Source of the DNA: Rosettibacter sp964572725
GTDB taxonomy: Bacteria > Bacteroidota > Ignavibacteria > Ignavibacteriales > Melioribacteraceae
Direction of reading: 5' to 3'
Length of the DNA: 64,000 bases
NCBI GenBank assembly: GCA_964572725.1
Contig: CAZNFW010000015.1
Coordinates: 1-64,000 of the forward strand
Numbering within the stretch: the stretch's first letter is position 1; every line of letters starts with the position of its first letter. Made by a program: the position numbers and the translations under genes. The notes beneath the pieces are model-generated. The model saw only the letters and a list, made by a program, of their open reading frames with translations, ran no database searches and was not told where the DNA came from. This document shows, piece after piece, positions 1 through 8,656 of this stretch.

Positions 1-434
1 AAAAAGACAAACCAAGTCCAATATTTGAAGGCAGAATTCGCAAAGCTTTCGAACTTTATCAGGAGAAAAAAATTGATAAAATAATTTTAACTGGTAGCAA
101 TGCGCCGGGTGAAATTCCAGAATCAGAAGCAGCTTTTAAATTACTGGCAAGACTTGGAGTTCATGAAAGTGATATGATTGTTGAAAAGAAAACTTCTACT
201 ACTACAGAACAAATTAAATTTTTAAAAGACTTTGAAAAAAAACTTAACTATAAAAATAAATTATTAATAATATCGGATAGTTTTCATCTTCCAAGAATTA
301 TAGAAATATGTAAATTTTTTCGCTTAAAAACTTTTGCAGTTGCTTCTAACTATAAATTTTCTTTCTCAAAAACAGTTTATTACCGTTTACGTGAAAGTAT
401 AGCTTTGCTTTTATTCTGGTTATTTGCTATTTAG
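1..434 (+). CDS. DUF218 / YdcF-SanA-ElyC family protein, 5' end cut off by the window
   Basis: The reading frame is open from base 3 and ends with TAG at 432-434; the start lies before the window. About 143 residues are visible. They match the DUF218 fold: an early 'RIRKAFELYQ' helix, 'IILTGS', 'SEAAFKLLARLGV', 'EKKTSTTTEQ' and 'LLIISDSFHLPR'. In this family the order is sugar- or substrate-binding loop, SG/TG turn, E-A pair and S-T-x-x-E segment. Members sit at the inner membrane and have been linked to envelope polysaccharide steps, but the activity is poorly known. A short hydrophobic stretch closes the protein. The family call is fairly sure; the function is not. Confidence 0.8.
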   Translation, partial: KDKPSPIFEGRIRKAFELYQEKKIDKIILTGSNAPGEIPESEAAFKLLARLGVHESDMIVEKKTSTTTEQIKFLKDFEKKLNYKNKLLIISDSFHLPRIIEICKFFRLKTFAVASNYKFSFSKTVYYRLRESIALLLFWLFAI

Positions 435-484
435 TTCTTAAGTATATTTTTTATAATTTATTTTATAAATAGTTTAAGAGAATT

Positions 485-967
485 ATGGCAAAAAAAACAA
501 ACAGAAGATTATTGCGTGAAAAAACTCTACAAATTCTTTATGCTTATGAATTAAATGGAGAAGGTTTATCCGATCTTACTGAATTTGTATTGTCAGATTT
601 AACTTCACAAACTGATATAGATTTTGCTAAACAATTAATAAATAAAACAATAGCAAACAGAGATGTGCTCGATGAAAAAATTCAGGCTAAAGTTGCTAAT
701 TGGGAAATGGATAGAATTGCTTTAATTGACAGAATATTGTTGAGAATTGGCATTGCTGAACTTTTATATTTCCCTGATATCCCTCCAAAAGTAACAATAA
801 ATGAAATAATTGAAATAGCAAAAGATTTTTCTACTTCGAATAGCAATAAATTTATAAATGGTATTCTTGATGCCATTTACAATGACCTTAAAAATTCCGG
901 CCAGTTGAACAAATCGGGCAGAGGACTTATTGAAAAATCTTTACCAAAGAAATCTAAAGGTTCTTAA
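485..967 (+). CDS. nusB: Transcription antitermination factor NusB
   Basis: This 160-residue protein is a typical all-helical NusB: 'RRLLREKTLQILYAYE' at the N-terminus, 'IDRILLRIGIAELLYF' in the middle and 'PKVTINEIIEIAKDFST' with 'KFINGILDAI' towards the end. NusB binds boxA RNA with NusE (S10) and helps RNA polymerase read through rRNA operons. The last ~38 bases overlap the start of the following MFS gene, so the tail after about residue 140 ('NKSGRGLIEKSLPKKSKGS') is a basic extension. The overlap suggests the two genes are cotranscribed. Confidence 0.95.
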   Translation: MAKKTNRRLLREKTLQILYAYELNGEGLSDLTEFVLSDLTSQTDIDFAKQLINKTIANRDVLDEKIQAKVANWEMDRIALIDRILLRIGIAELLYFPDIPPKVTINEIIEIAKDFSTSNSNKFINGILDAIYNDLKNSGQLNKSGRGLIEKSLPKKSKGS

Positions 968-2237
968 AGAGCACGAAAAATTCCGTGTATTTGTCTGGTC
1001 ACTTTTTGATTTTGCCAATACATCATATTCAATTATTGTTGTTACATTCATATATGCAGTATATTTTAAGCAGACAGTTGCAGAAGATAAGCCAATAGGT
1101 GATTTTTACTGGAGTCTGGGAACAAGTATATCGATGCTTATTACTGCAATAATTTCGCCTGTACTTGGCGCTATTGCAGATTATTCAGCAGGTAAAAAAA
1201 GATTTTTACTTTTCTTCACTCTTCTTTGTATTGTTTCGACTTCATTGCTTTATTTTGTTAATCAAGGAAATATTTTATCTGGACTTATTTTACTGATTCT
1301 TGCAAATATTGGATTTGAAGCTGGATTGGTTTTTTATGATTCATTTCTGCCGGAAATTACAAAACCGAAAAATTATGGAAGAGTTAGCGGTTATGGTTTT
1401 GCAATGGGTTACCTTGGTTCATTTACAACTCTTGCATTAATTTATCCTTTTATACAAAAACAAATGATTAGAGAAATATTTCCTCTTTCTGCATTAATAT
1501 TTTTAATCTTTTCTATCCCTTTATTTATATTTATAAAAGATTCAAGAAAAAATATTGTAAAAGAAAATTCATTTTTTAAAATTGGATTTGGCAGAGTAAT
1601 TAATACAATTACCAATCTTAAAAATTATAAAAATCTTGCTTTGTTTTTATTGTCGTTTTTCTTTTTTATTGAAGGAGTTAATACTGTAATTTATTTTTCT
1701 GGTAATTATGCAAGTTCAACATTAAAATTTTCTTTTCAAGAACTAATTGTATTTTTCATTATTGTTCAAACAACAGCAATAATAGGTTCGTTAATTTTTG
1801 GTGTAATTGCAGATTCTTATGGCACGAAGAAATCGTTGATTATTTCACTTATAATCTGGTTGTTTACAATTTTATTAGCATTTCTTACAAGTGAAAAAGA
1901 AAGTTTTTTAGTTATTATGATTTCGAAAAATTTTTCTCTGGAGCCAAATACAATGGTACATTCAAGTTTTTATGTAATTGGATTACTTGCGGGTAGTGTT
2001 ATGGGAGCTACACAATCTACAAGCAGAAGCATGATGTCAAAATTAACACCTTTTGATAGAAAGACTGAATTCTTTGGCTTTTATTCATTTTTTGGAAAGA
2101 GTTCTGCGATTTTGGGACCATTAATATTTGGATTGGTGAGTTATCTAACAGGTACTCAAAGGTATGCTATTTTATCAATATGTGTTTTTTTTGTTATTGG
2201 TTTAGTGATTCTAAAATTTGTTAAGAATAGTCAATAA
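930..2237 (+). CDS. MFS transporter, UMF1/Atg22-like family
   Basis: The 435-residue protein has about twelve hydrophobic segments and the UMF1-type signature near its start ('VWSLFDFANTSYSIIVVT'). 'GAIADYSAGKKRFLLFF' and 'FGVIADSYGTKKSLIIS' are the two MFS loop 2-3 motifs in the half-repeats. The start is taken as TTG at 930, with an AGAGGA ribosome site four bases upstream; this places the start inside the end of nusB. Bacterial UMF1 members are annotated as efflux or amino-acid carriers, but the substrate cannot be read from sequence. The gene ends a few bases into the convergent M50 gene. Confidence 0.85.
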   Translation: MKNLYQRNLKVLKEHEKFRVFVWSLFDFANTSYSIIVVTFIYAVYFKQTVAEDKPIGDFYWSLGTSISMLITAIISPVLGAIADYSAGKKRFLLFFTLLCIVSTSLLYFVNQGNILSGLILLILANIGFEAGLVFYDSFLPEITKPKNYGRVSGYGFAMGYLGSFTTLALIYPFIQKQMIREIFPLSALIFLIFSIPLFIFIKDSRKNIVKENSFFKIGFGRVINTITNLKNYKNLALFLLSFFFFIEGVNTVIYFSGNYASSTLKFSFQELIVFFIIVQTTAIIGSLIFGVIADSYGTKKSLIISLIIWLFTILLAFLTSEKESFLVIMISKNFSLEPNTMVHSSFYVIGLLAGSVMGATQSTSRSMMSKLTPFDRKTEFFGFYSFFGKSSAILGPLIFGLVSYLTGTQRYAILSICVFFVIGLVILKFVKNSQ

Positions 2238-2911
2238 AGATTATTCTTTTTGAAAGAATAAATAATTAAAAATAAAATTCCAATCAAGGAAATAATAATC
2301 CACAAGAATCCCCAGAAATGGGAAGATAGACCTGTGATTTCAGAAATTAAAGAAGCATCACTTAAATAATTATTGTTATTGAAAACATCTTCTTTAATAT
2401 CATAAATAACATAAATACAGCTGATTAAACCTATCACTCTAAAAATAAAATTAGTAATAAACGCGGGTATAAACTTATTCAATACAAAAATTGAGACAGC
2501 AATTATAATTGATATAAAACTTAATAAAGAATCACTCATTGTATTTACAGCAAACAAGAAAATAATAATGGCAATAATTGATAAGATTAAGATTTTTAGT
2601 TTTGGTTTATAAGTTGAGTAAAATAATGCAGTTCCAAATAAGAGACTGCCGGGATATCCAGCGAAAGCAATTAAAAATTGATTACCATCTTCGGTTATAC
2701 ATCTGCCGCCTAAGTTAAAATTAATTTCAAGAGTAAGAATTTTGCCTCCTGATAAAATTGCAATGATTCCATGACTGATTTCATGTAAAAGAACAACAAG
2801 AAGTTTAATTGGGAAAAATAAAATTGTGTCCCACATAAAAAAAGAAACGGCTGTTAATAAAAATAAAAATATGAGCTCAGAGATATTTTTATTGTAATGA
2901 GTTAATTTCAT
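2231..2911 (-). CDS. M50-type membrane zinc metallopeptidase
   Basis: The 226-residue protein has about six hydrophobic segments. The zinc motif HEISH lies at residues 43-47 inside a membrane segment ('VVLLHEISHGIIAILSGG'), and 'FAGYPGSLLFG' further on resembles the conserved glycine-rich turn of M50B peptidases. Site-2-type proteases cut transmembrane substrates, often anti-sigma factors, but short proteins like this one without a PDZ domain are mostly uncharacterised. It faces the MFS gene and overlaps its last seven bases. Confidence 0.75.
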   Translation of the reverse strand: MKLTHYNKNISELIFLFLLTAVSFFMWDTILFFPIKLLVVLLHEISHGIIAILSGGKILTLEINFNLGGRCITEDGNQFLIAFAGYPGSLLFGTALFYSTYKPKLKILILSIIAIIIFLFAVNTMSDSLLSFISIIIAVSIFVLNKFIPAFITNFIFRVIGLISCIYVIYDIKEDVFNNNNYLSDASLISEITGLSSHFWGFLWIIISLIGILFLIIYSFKKNNLY

Positions 2912-2989
2912 AATTAAATAAAATTATAAAATGAAAATTAAACAAAAGTCTTGAATTAGAATCAAGTCATTGATATTTTTGTAATAAAA

Positions 2990-3062
2990 GCGGGCGTAAC
3001 TCAGTTGGTAGAGTAGTAGCTTCCCAAGCTAAATGTCGCGGGTTCGAGTCCCGTCGCCCGCT
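2990..3062 (+). tRNA. tRNA-Gly, anticodon CCC
   Basis: The 73-nt sequence folds as a full cloverleaf: acceptor GCGGGCG/CGCCCGC, D arm 'CTCAGTTGGTAGAG', anticodon loop TTCCCAA and T arm 'GCGGGTTCGAGTCCCGT'. The anticodon CCC reads GGG glycine codons. The outermost anticodon-stem pair is a G-A mismatch. The discriminator base is T and CCA is not encoded. Confidence 0.95.
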
Positions 3063-3209
3063 CAAAAAAATTTTTTGAATTATTTGAAACTTTGGGTTAA
3101 AAGTTCTATAATTGGTGCGCAAATTTTAAAGTTCTTTTTAAGATTGACGAATAAGCACGCTAGTACTTAATTGTAAAAAGTTAGGTATAGATTTAATAAT
3201 AAAAAATAA

Positions 3210-3275
3210 GGGCGCTTAGCTCAGGTGCTTGTCCGCCTTTGGCGGAGTTCAGAGCACCATTTGACAAGATGGAAA
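3210..3275 (+). pseudogene. Broken tRNA-Val (GAC) remnant carrying a 15-nt hairpin
   Basis: The first 15 bases are identical to the intact tRNA-Val that follows (GGGCGCTTAGCTCAG). The D loop is then interrupted by 22 bases that include a perfect hairpin, TCCGCC-TTT-GGCGGA (3232-3246). The tRNA sequence resumes with GTTCAGAGCACC and a degenerate anticodon arm, CCATT-TGACAA-GATGG. Its GAC anticodon shows a valine tRNA distinct from the UAC copy. There is no variable loop, T arm or 3' acceptor strand, so it cannot make a functional tRNA. Confidence 0.8.
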
Positions 3276-3282
3276 AATTTAA

Positions 3283-3357
3283 GGGCGCTTAGCTCAGCTG
3301 GTTCAGAGCACCTGCCTTACAAGCAGGGGGTCGTAGGTTCGAATCCTTCAGCGCCCA
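3283..3357 (+). tRNA. tRNA-Val, anticodon UAC
   Basis: The 75-nt cloverleaf is complete: acceptor GGGCGCT/AGCGCCC with discriminator A, anticodon stem CCTGC/GCAGG around loop CTTACAA, and a T arm around GGTTCGAATCC. Anticodon TAC decodes valine. CCA is not encoded. It lies right after the broken tRNA-Val(GAC) copy and is followed by a strong terminator. Confidence 0.95.
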
Positions 3358-3364
3358 CTCTTCT

Positions 3365-3400
3365 AAAGCCTTGTAATTAAATAAGTTACAAGGCTTTTTA
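3365..3400 (+). terminator. Rho-independent terminator after tRNA-Val
   Basis: A perfect 12-bp stem, AAAGCCTTGTAA (3365-3376) with TTACAAGGCTTT (3386-3397), closes a 9-nt loop and runs into a T stretch. It begins eight bases after the tRNA and would end the tRNA transcript. Confidence 0.85.
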
Positions 3401-3487
3401 ATTTTAAAAGTAATTCCACTTATGTTGATATATTTTTTTATTAATCACATTTCTGCAAGATTGATTTGAAATAAATAAACTTGTTAA

Positions 3488-3502
3488 CTTGCCTGCGGCA
3501 AG
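3488..3502. repeat. 15-nt hairpin CTTGCC-TGC-GGCAAG in a 350-nt intergenic stretch
   Basis: The 3401-3752 interval has no credible gene. Its only clear structure is this perfect 6-bp stem with a 3-nt loop. It shares the GCC-NNN-GGC core with the hairpins at 3232-3246, 23019-23033 and 23034-23048. The rest of the interval is AT-rich. Confidence 0.55.
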
Positions 3503-3752
3503 CAGGGAAGTTGATTGGCTAAAAACATTTCCTTTGAATAATAAAACAATTAGCTTTTGTAAAGATTATTATTTTTTATGAAACAATTAAATCACTTTTT
3601 CACTTTTAGTTGCGCATCAATCAAAAATGTTTATGATAGTTCGTCTTTTGTAGTAATAATTATAACTTTGCAAGTTTTTAATCGTATATATTTGATTTAA
3701 TTGAATAATCTAAATTATATTCTCAAAGTGTAATTTGTATTTATTTATAAAG

Positions 3753-4661
3753 ATGAAAAAAGTAATAATCTCTGCGAGCAGAAGAACTGATATATTAGCA
3801 TTTTATTCAGATTGGTTAATTGAAAGTATAAAACTTGGTTACTTGTTCTATCCTAATCCATTCTCTCAAAAACCTGTATATGTAGATTTAAGAACTGATG
3901 CAGTTAAAGCATTTGTATTCTGGACACGCAATCCCAAACCACTTTTTAAGCATTTAGATTTTATTGACGAAAGATATAATAAACACCATTACATGCATTT
4001 AACAATTAATGGATATCCAAAAATTTTTGAAAAAAGAAGTCCTGATGTAAATTATGTAATTTCTTCTGCTGAATATTTAGCAAAAAGATATGGTGATGAT
4101 TATATCCAGTGGCGTTTTGACCCAATTATTATTTCAAGCATTACTTCTCATGAATTCATTATAAATAAATTTAGATACTTAGCAGATAAGCTTGCTGGCA
4201 TTACAAAACGTTGTTATATAAGTGTTGTTGATTTATATAAGAAAACAAAAATGAATCTATTAAAAATAGGGAAGGATTATAATATAAAATTTTATGAACC
4301 TTCAATCGATGAACAGGTTAGTCTTGTAAAAGAAATTGTAGATATAGCAAAAGAGAAAAAGATAGATGTATATGCATGCACAGAAGACCATTTGCTGGAA
4401 AGAATCCCAGAATTAAAAAAAGCACATTGCGTTGATATTGAAATACTGAACAAAATTTGTAATGAAAATGAAAAAAGTAATTATAAAATATCTCCAACAC
4501 GTTCGGGTTGTGGCTGTTATGAAAGCAAAGATATAGGATCTTATGAAAGTTGTTTTTATGGGTGCATATATTGCTATGCGAATACCAATCCGAATAAAAA
4601 ATTCAAAAAGAATTTGTTCAATCAAAAATTAGGGTGCTTAAATATTCATGATACTTCCTGA
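3753..4661 (+). CDS. DUF1848 family protein with C-terminal CX3CX2C cysteine cluster
   Basis: The preferred start is the ATG at 3753 ('MKKVIISASRRTDILAF'), the usual N-terminus of DUF1848 proteins; an in-frame ATG at 3735 would add six residues. The protein has about 302 residues, with 'VFWTRNPKPL', 'YIQWRFDPI' and 'HCVDIEIL' as further family landmarks. Near the C-terminus 'CGC' is followed by 'SCFYGCIYCYAN', a CX3CX2C set like the iron-sulphur motif of radical SAM enzymes but at the opposite end of the protein. The family therefore probably binds an iron-sulphur cluster, but no reaction is known. The gene stands alone. Confidence 0.85.
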   Translation: MKKVIISASRRTDILAFYSDWLIESIKLGYLFYPNPFSQKPVYVDLRTDAVKAFVFWTRNPKPLFKHLDFIDERYNKHHYMHLTINGYPKIFEKRSPDVNYVISSAEYLAKRYGDDYIQWRFDPIIISSITSHEFIINKFRYLADKLAGITKRCYISVVDLYKKTKMNLLKIGKDYNIKFYEPSIDEQVSLVKEIVDIAKEKKIDVYACTEDHLLERIPELKKAHCVDIEILNKICNENEKSNYKISPTRSGCGCYESKDIGSYESCFYGCIYCYANTNPNKKFKKNLFNQKLGCLNIHDTS

Positions 4662-4852
4662 ATTACAACTAAATTAGAATAATGATTTTACCTTTTATTT
4701 CATTTCTTCAATAAAGAAAAATATCAGGTTAATGATTTAGAAATATCATTCAACTATTTATTAAAAATATTAACCTAACATTCATTCAATATTCATTTTA
4801 CTTAAAAAATATTATGTTTGTGATTAATAAATAATTATTAAGAAGAAAACTA

Positions 4853-6199
4853 ATGCAGAGTAATTTAAAACCATATCCAACATTCATCTACCGCTGGACA
4901 ATCTTACTTTTTATAAGTCTTGCCATGTTTGGTAATTATTATATATATGACAGCATCAGTCCTCTTGCAGATTTACTTGTTAAACAATTAAAATTTACTG
5001 ATGCCGATATTGGACTACTGCAGGGGATTTACAGTTTTCCAAACATTATAATGGTTTTAATTGGCGGGATTATTATAGATAAAATTGGTACACGAACATC
5101 AGTATTAATTTTTACATGTTTGATAATGATTGGCTCGATAATAACTGCATTGACTGGCAATTTAATTATAATGGCTTTTGGAAGATTAATTTTTGGTTTG
5201 GGTGCAGAATCAATGATTGTAGCAATTACAACAATAATTGCAAGATGGTTTAAGGGGAAAGAATTATCATTTGCCTTTGGATTAAATTTAACAGTTGCTC
5301 GTCTTGGTTCATTCTTGGCTCTTAATTCTCCTACATGGGGTAAAAGTTTATATAATTACTGGCAATCACCTTTGCTAGTAACAGTAGGCGCGGGAGTTTT
5401 TGCATTAATTACAATTATAATTTATTATTTCCTTGATGTATTAGGGACAAAAAAATTCACTTTGCCAGAAGAAGGTACGCAGGATAAAGTTATTCTTAAA
5501 GAAGTTTTTAATTTCCCCAAATCTTTCTGGTATATCACAGCATTATGTGTAACATTTTATTCTGCAATGTTTCCATTTCAAACTTTTGCAATAAAGTTTT
5601 TTCAGGATGCGCATAATACATCAAGAGAAGTCGGTGGAAATCTTTCGAGTATGTTAACATTAGCAGCTATGATTTTTACTCCGCTTTTTGGATTGTTAGC
5701 TGATAAAATTGGTAAAAGATCTTTGTTGATGATGTTTGGTTCTTTGTTGATTATCCCTGTATATCTTATGATGGCGTATAAAGTAGGAAAACCTGATATA
5801 ATGACTGAGAGTGATTTCATAAATATAAATTTAGATTTCTTTGATATTCATGCTTCTATACCAATTTATTTAATGATTCCAATGGCGATAATGGGTATTG
5901 CATTTTCATTGGTTCCAGCTGTAATGTGGCCTTCGGTTGCACTGATAGTTGAAAACTCAAAACTTGGGACAGCTTATGGTTTAATGACAATGATTCAAAA
6001 TATTGGATTATTTTCATTTAATATTATCATTGGATTTGCAAATGATATTTCAAAAGCAAGTGCGCAAAATCCTTCGGGTTATAATTTAGGTATGTGGATT
6101 TTTTCATTACTTGGATTTTTTGGTTTGCTGTTTGCTTACCTTCTTAGAAAAAGTGAACAAAGTCTAAATGGTCATGGTCTTGAAAATCGTTCAAACTAA
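4853..6199 (+). CDS. MFS transporter, MFSD1-like
   Basis: The 448-residue protein has twelve predicted membrane segments. 'GGIIIDKIGTRTSVLIF' is the loop 2-3 MFS motif and 'FGRLIFGLGAESMIVAITT' matches the segment-4/5 region of MFSD1-type carriers; 'FGLLADKIGKRSLLMMF' repeats the motif in the second half. Animal MFSD1 is a lysosomal dipeptide carrier, but the bacterial relatives are not characterised. It is followed 55 bases later by an outer-membrane protein gene on the same strand, which may be cotranscribed. Confidence 0.85.
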   Translation: MQSNLKPYPTFIYRWTILLFISLAMFGNYYIYDSISPLADLLVKQLKFTDADIGLLQGIYSFPNIIMVLIGGIIIDKIGTRTSVLIFTCLIMIGSIITALTGNLIIMAFGRLIFGLGAESMIVAITTIIARWFKGKELSFAFGLNLTVARLGSFLALNSPTWGKSLYNYWQSPLLVTVGAGVFALITIIIYYFLDVLGTKKFTLPEEGTQDKVILKEVFNFPKSFWYITALCVTFYSAMFPFQTFAIKFFQDAHNTSREVGGNLSSMLTLAAMIFTPLFGLLADKIGKRSLLMMFGSLLIIPVYLMMAYKVGKPDIMTESDFININLDFFDIHASIPIYLMIPMAIMGIAFSLVPAVMWPSVALIVENSKLGTAYGLMTMIQNIGLFSFNIIIGFANDISKASAQNPSGYNLGMWIFSLLGFFGLLFAYLLRKSEQSLNGHGLENRSN

Positions 6200-6254
6200 T
6201 TTCAATTCTTTAATTCTTTTTTTGTAAATTGTAATTAGAAAAAATCTTGAAACA

Positions 6255-7001
6255 ATGCAAAAACTACTGTTTACTTCAATATTATTTATTTTATTTAATG
6301 TTAATTTGTTTAGCCAGACATTTGGTTTTGGTTGTCTTGGTTTAAGCGGATTTTATGCAGGAATTACACAGCAACAATATGAATCTGTTGGCATAAGAGA
6401 ATATCTTTTTCCTGAAAGTATTGCCAATCCAAATTTCAATCCTGAATTTGATTTCAAGCAGGCAACTGGTTATCGATTTGGTGCAAATATTTTTCGTGCT
6501 CGTTTTTCAAAAGCTTTTATAACTGCAAAAGGTTATTATCAATTTCTAAAAGAATCTCATACAAGACAATTTAATAACGAAGCCGCAGGTGAGAAAAATT
6601 ATAAATATGAATTATCTATGAATCATTGGGGTGTAGGCTTAGATTTGGGTTTCCCAATTTTTTCAATCCTTGATATAAAACTATTAGAAGGTCATGTTAC
6701 TTTTATGAATCCTGAATTTAATACTGAAATTTTAGACATTAATAATAATATTTTAGAAGAAGATAAAATTGCAGCCGACAAAGTAAAAATTGGTTACTTT
6801 GTTGGTTCTGGTTTAATTTTACATCTTATCCCTGATTATGTGAGCATTGAAGCAACAGCCGGATATTCATTTTTTGTAATTGATAAATTATATGATGATA
6901 ATAATAATCTGATTATTCCTGTTTCTTCTTCAAAAAATAATGCGATAAATAAAAGTAAATTTTCAGCAACTGTTCAATTAAATGTTGGTTTCCCACTTTG
7001 A
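6255..7001 (+). CDS. Hypothetical secreted or outer-membrane beta-barrel protein
   Basis: The 248-residue protein starts with a clear signal peptide ('MQKLLFTSILFILFNVNLF', cleavage expected near residue 20). The mature part alternates aromatic and glycine-rich strands ('GYRFGANIFRARFSKAFITA', 'HWGVGLDLGFPIF') and ends 'KFSATVQLNVGFPL', with a hydrophobic C-terminal strand like those of outer-membrane barrels. No specific family is recognised. It faces the convergent citF gene across 11 bases. Confidence 0.7.
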   Translation: MQKLLFTSILFILFNVNLFSQTFGFGCLGLSGFYAGITQQQYESVGIREYLFPESIANPNFNPEFDFKQATGYRFGANIFRARFSKAFITAKGYYQFLKESHTRQFNNEAAGEKNYKYELSMNHWGVGLDLGFPIFSILDIKLLEGHVTFMNPEFNTEILDINNNILEEDKIAADKVKIGYFVGSGLILHLIPDYVSIEATAGYSFFVIDKLYDDNNNLIIPVSSSKNNAINKSKFSATVQLNVGFPL

Positions 7002-7012
7002 AATTTTTTTAT

Positions 7013-8569
7013 TTAATTATCAACTTGAAAAATAGAATCAAGAACAGTTCCATCAACCCATTTAACAATTGCTACAACTTTGTTTTTGTTTAACTTTGGT
7101 TTTTGCGGTTTGCCTCCGCATATTTCATATACTTCTTTTTGAATTTCTTTTATTGAACGAATAGGTAATGAAGATTTTTTCACAGCATTTATTAAATCTT
7201 TTCTTCTTGGATTAATTGCAATTCCTCTTTCAGTTATTATTACATCAATTAATTCACCAGGACCGCATAATGTGGTAACTTCATCAACAATTATTGGAAT
7301 TCTATCCCGAAAAGAAGGAACTGCAAGAATTGTACATTTAGAGAAAAGACAATTTTGCCATCCGCCTATTCCATGCAGCAGATAACCATCAGAATGTGTT
7401 ACAACATTTGCATTAAAATTTATATCGACTTCTGTTGCACCAAGAATTGCAGCATCAACCATTGTAGCAAAATTTCCTTTGCCGTGATAGTTATAACTAT
7501 TGAACGGTGAAGTCATGATATGATTTGGATTTTCTCTCATTGAACGAACACCTTCGAGGTCGAAAGTTTGTCCATCTAAAATGTAATCAGTCAAACCTTC
7601 TTCGAGCAATTCGACTAAATATTTTGTAGAGCCACCGCGAACAAATCGAGCTTTTACACCCTTCGATTTCATTTTTTCTTTTAGAAAAGGAATAAAAGCA
7701 AGACTTGTCCCGCCGGCACCAGCTTGAAATGAAAATCCTTCTTTAATAATTCCTGCAGCATCCATAAATTCTGCAATGTATTCTGCTATTAAAAGTCTGT
7801 CTGGACTTTTTGTAATTTCAGTTGTCCCACTCACAATTTTTGATGGGTCACCAAGCGATTCAACTTCAACAACATAATCAACGTAATTACCTTGAATTTG
7901 CCAAGGTATGCAGGGGAAAGGAACAAGATTATCAGTTACAACAATTACTTTGTCTGCATATTGAGAATCTGCTAAAGCAAAACCCAATCCACCACAAGCA
8001 GATTTACCATAAACTCCATTTGCATTACCAAATGGATCGGCTGTCGGTGCTGCAATTACTGCAATATCAATGTGAACTTCTCCATCTTGAATAGCTTGAT
8101 ATCTTCCTCCATGTGAGCGTAAAACTCCTACACCTTTCATCTTGCCTTCACTTACAAATTTTCCAAGGGGTCCATTCATGCTTCCTTCTATGTGATGAAT
8201 TGTTCCATCTTCAAGATATGGAATTAAATGTCCATGAATTGGGAATGATGCACTAGGAAACCAACGTATGTTTTTTATTCCCATTGAGTGAATTACATCA
8301 AATAAATAATTTGTAAGAGTGTCTCCATCTCTTAAATGATGATGAGTTGATATTGTCAGTCCATCTTTCAAATTGGCTTTCATTAATGCTTCTTTTAGAT
8401 TTTTTACAACTTTATTTCCATCTGATGGATAATCTATACAGCTTCTAATTGGTGGACTTGCTTTTCTTCCAGCGGGTTTATATTTGCCAATCCCTTGAAA
8501 TGGAATTTGTTTCTGTCTATTAATTTCTGATGGCACTAATCTGTTTGCGGCATTCTTAATCATTTTCAT
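7013..8569 (-). CDS. citF: Citrate lyase alpha subunit (citrate:acetyl-ACP transferase)
   Basis: The 518 residues fit CitF in length and sequence: 'TISTHHHLRDGDTLTNY', 'SHGGRYQAIQDGEVHIDIA', 'SACGGLGFALADSQYAD' and 'FQAGAGGTSLAFIPFLKEK' are family landmarks. CitF swaps the acetyl group on the acyl-carrier subunit for citrate, after which CitE cleaves the bound citryl group to oxaloacetate. It is the last gene of a minus-strand run that begins with the MmgE/PrpD gene and the CitD-CitE fusion. No citC ligase, citX or citG genes for the prosthetic group lie in the window. Relatives acting on citramalate cannot be excluded. Confidence 0.9.
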   Translation of the reverse strand: MKMIKNAANRLVPSEINRQKQIPFQGIGKYKPAGRKASPPIRSCIDYPSDGNKVVKNLKEALMKANLKDGLTISTHHHLRDGDTLTNYLFDVIHSMGIKNIRWFPSASFPIHGHLIPYLEDGTIHHIEGSMNGPLGKFVSEGKMKGVGVLRSHGGRYQAIQDGEVHIDIAVIAAPTADPFGNANGVYGKSACGGLGFALADSQYADKVIVVTDNLVPFPCIPWQIQGNYVDYVVEVESLGDPSKIVSGTTEITKSPDRLLIAEYIAEFMDAAGIIKEGFSFQAGAGGTSLAFIPFLKEKMKSKGVKARFVRGGSTKYLVELLEEGLTDYILDGQTFDLEGVRSMRENPNHIMTSPFNSYNYHGKGNFATMVDAAILGATEVDINFNANVVTHSDGYLLHGIGGWQNCLFSKCTILAVPSFRDRIPIIVDEVTTLCGPGELIDVIITERGIAINPRRKDLINAVKKSSLPIRSIKEIQKEVYEICGGKPQKPKLNKNKVVAIVKWVDGTVLDSIFQVDN

Positions 8570-8656
8570 AGTTTGAGTTATAGATTGTTAATAGCTTATA
8601 ATTTTTTTTCAATTATAATTAATTTCAAATTTACAATTAGATATTCCACAATTTTA

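Noticed and set aside
7822..8094. Plus-strand open frame within citF, and similar opposite-strand frames across other genes
   Set aside because: They lie antisense to well-supported genes and have no recognisable protein features.
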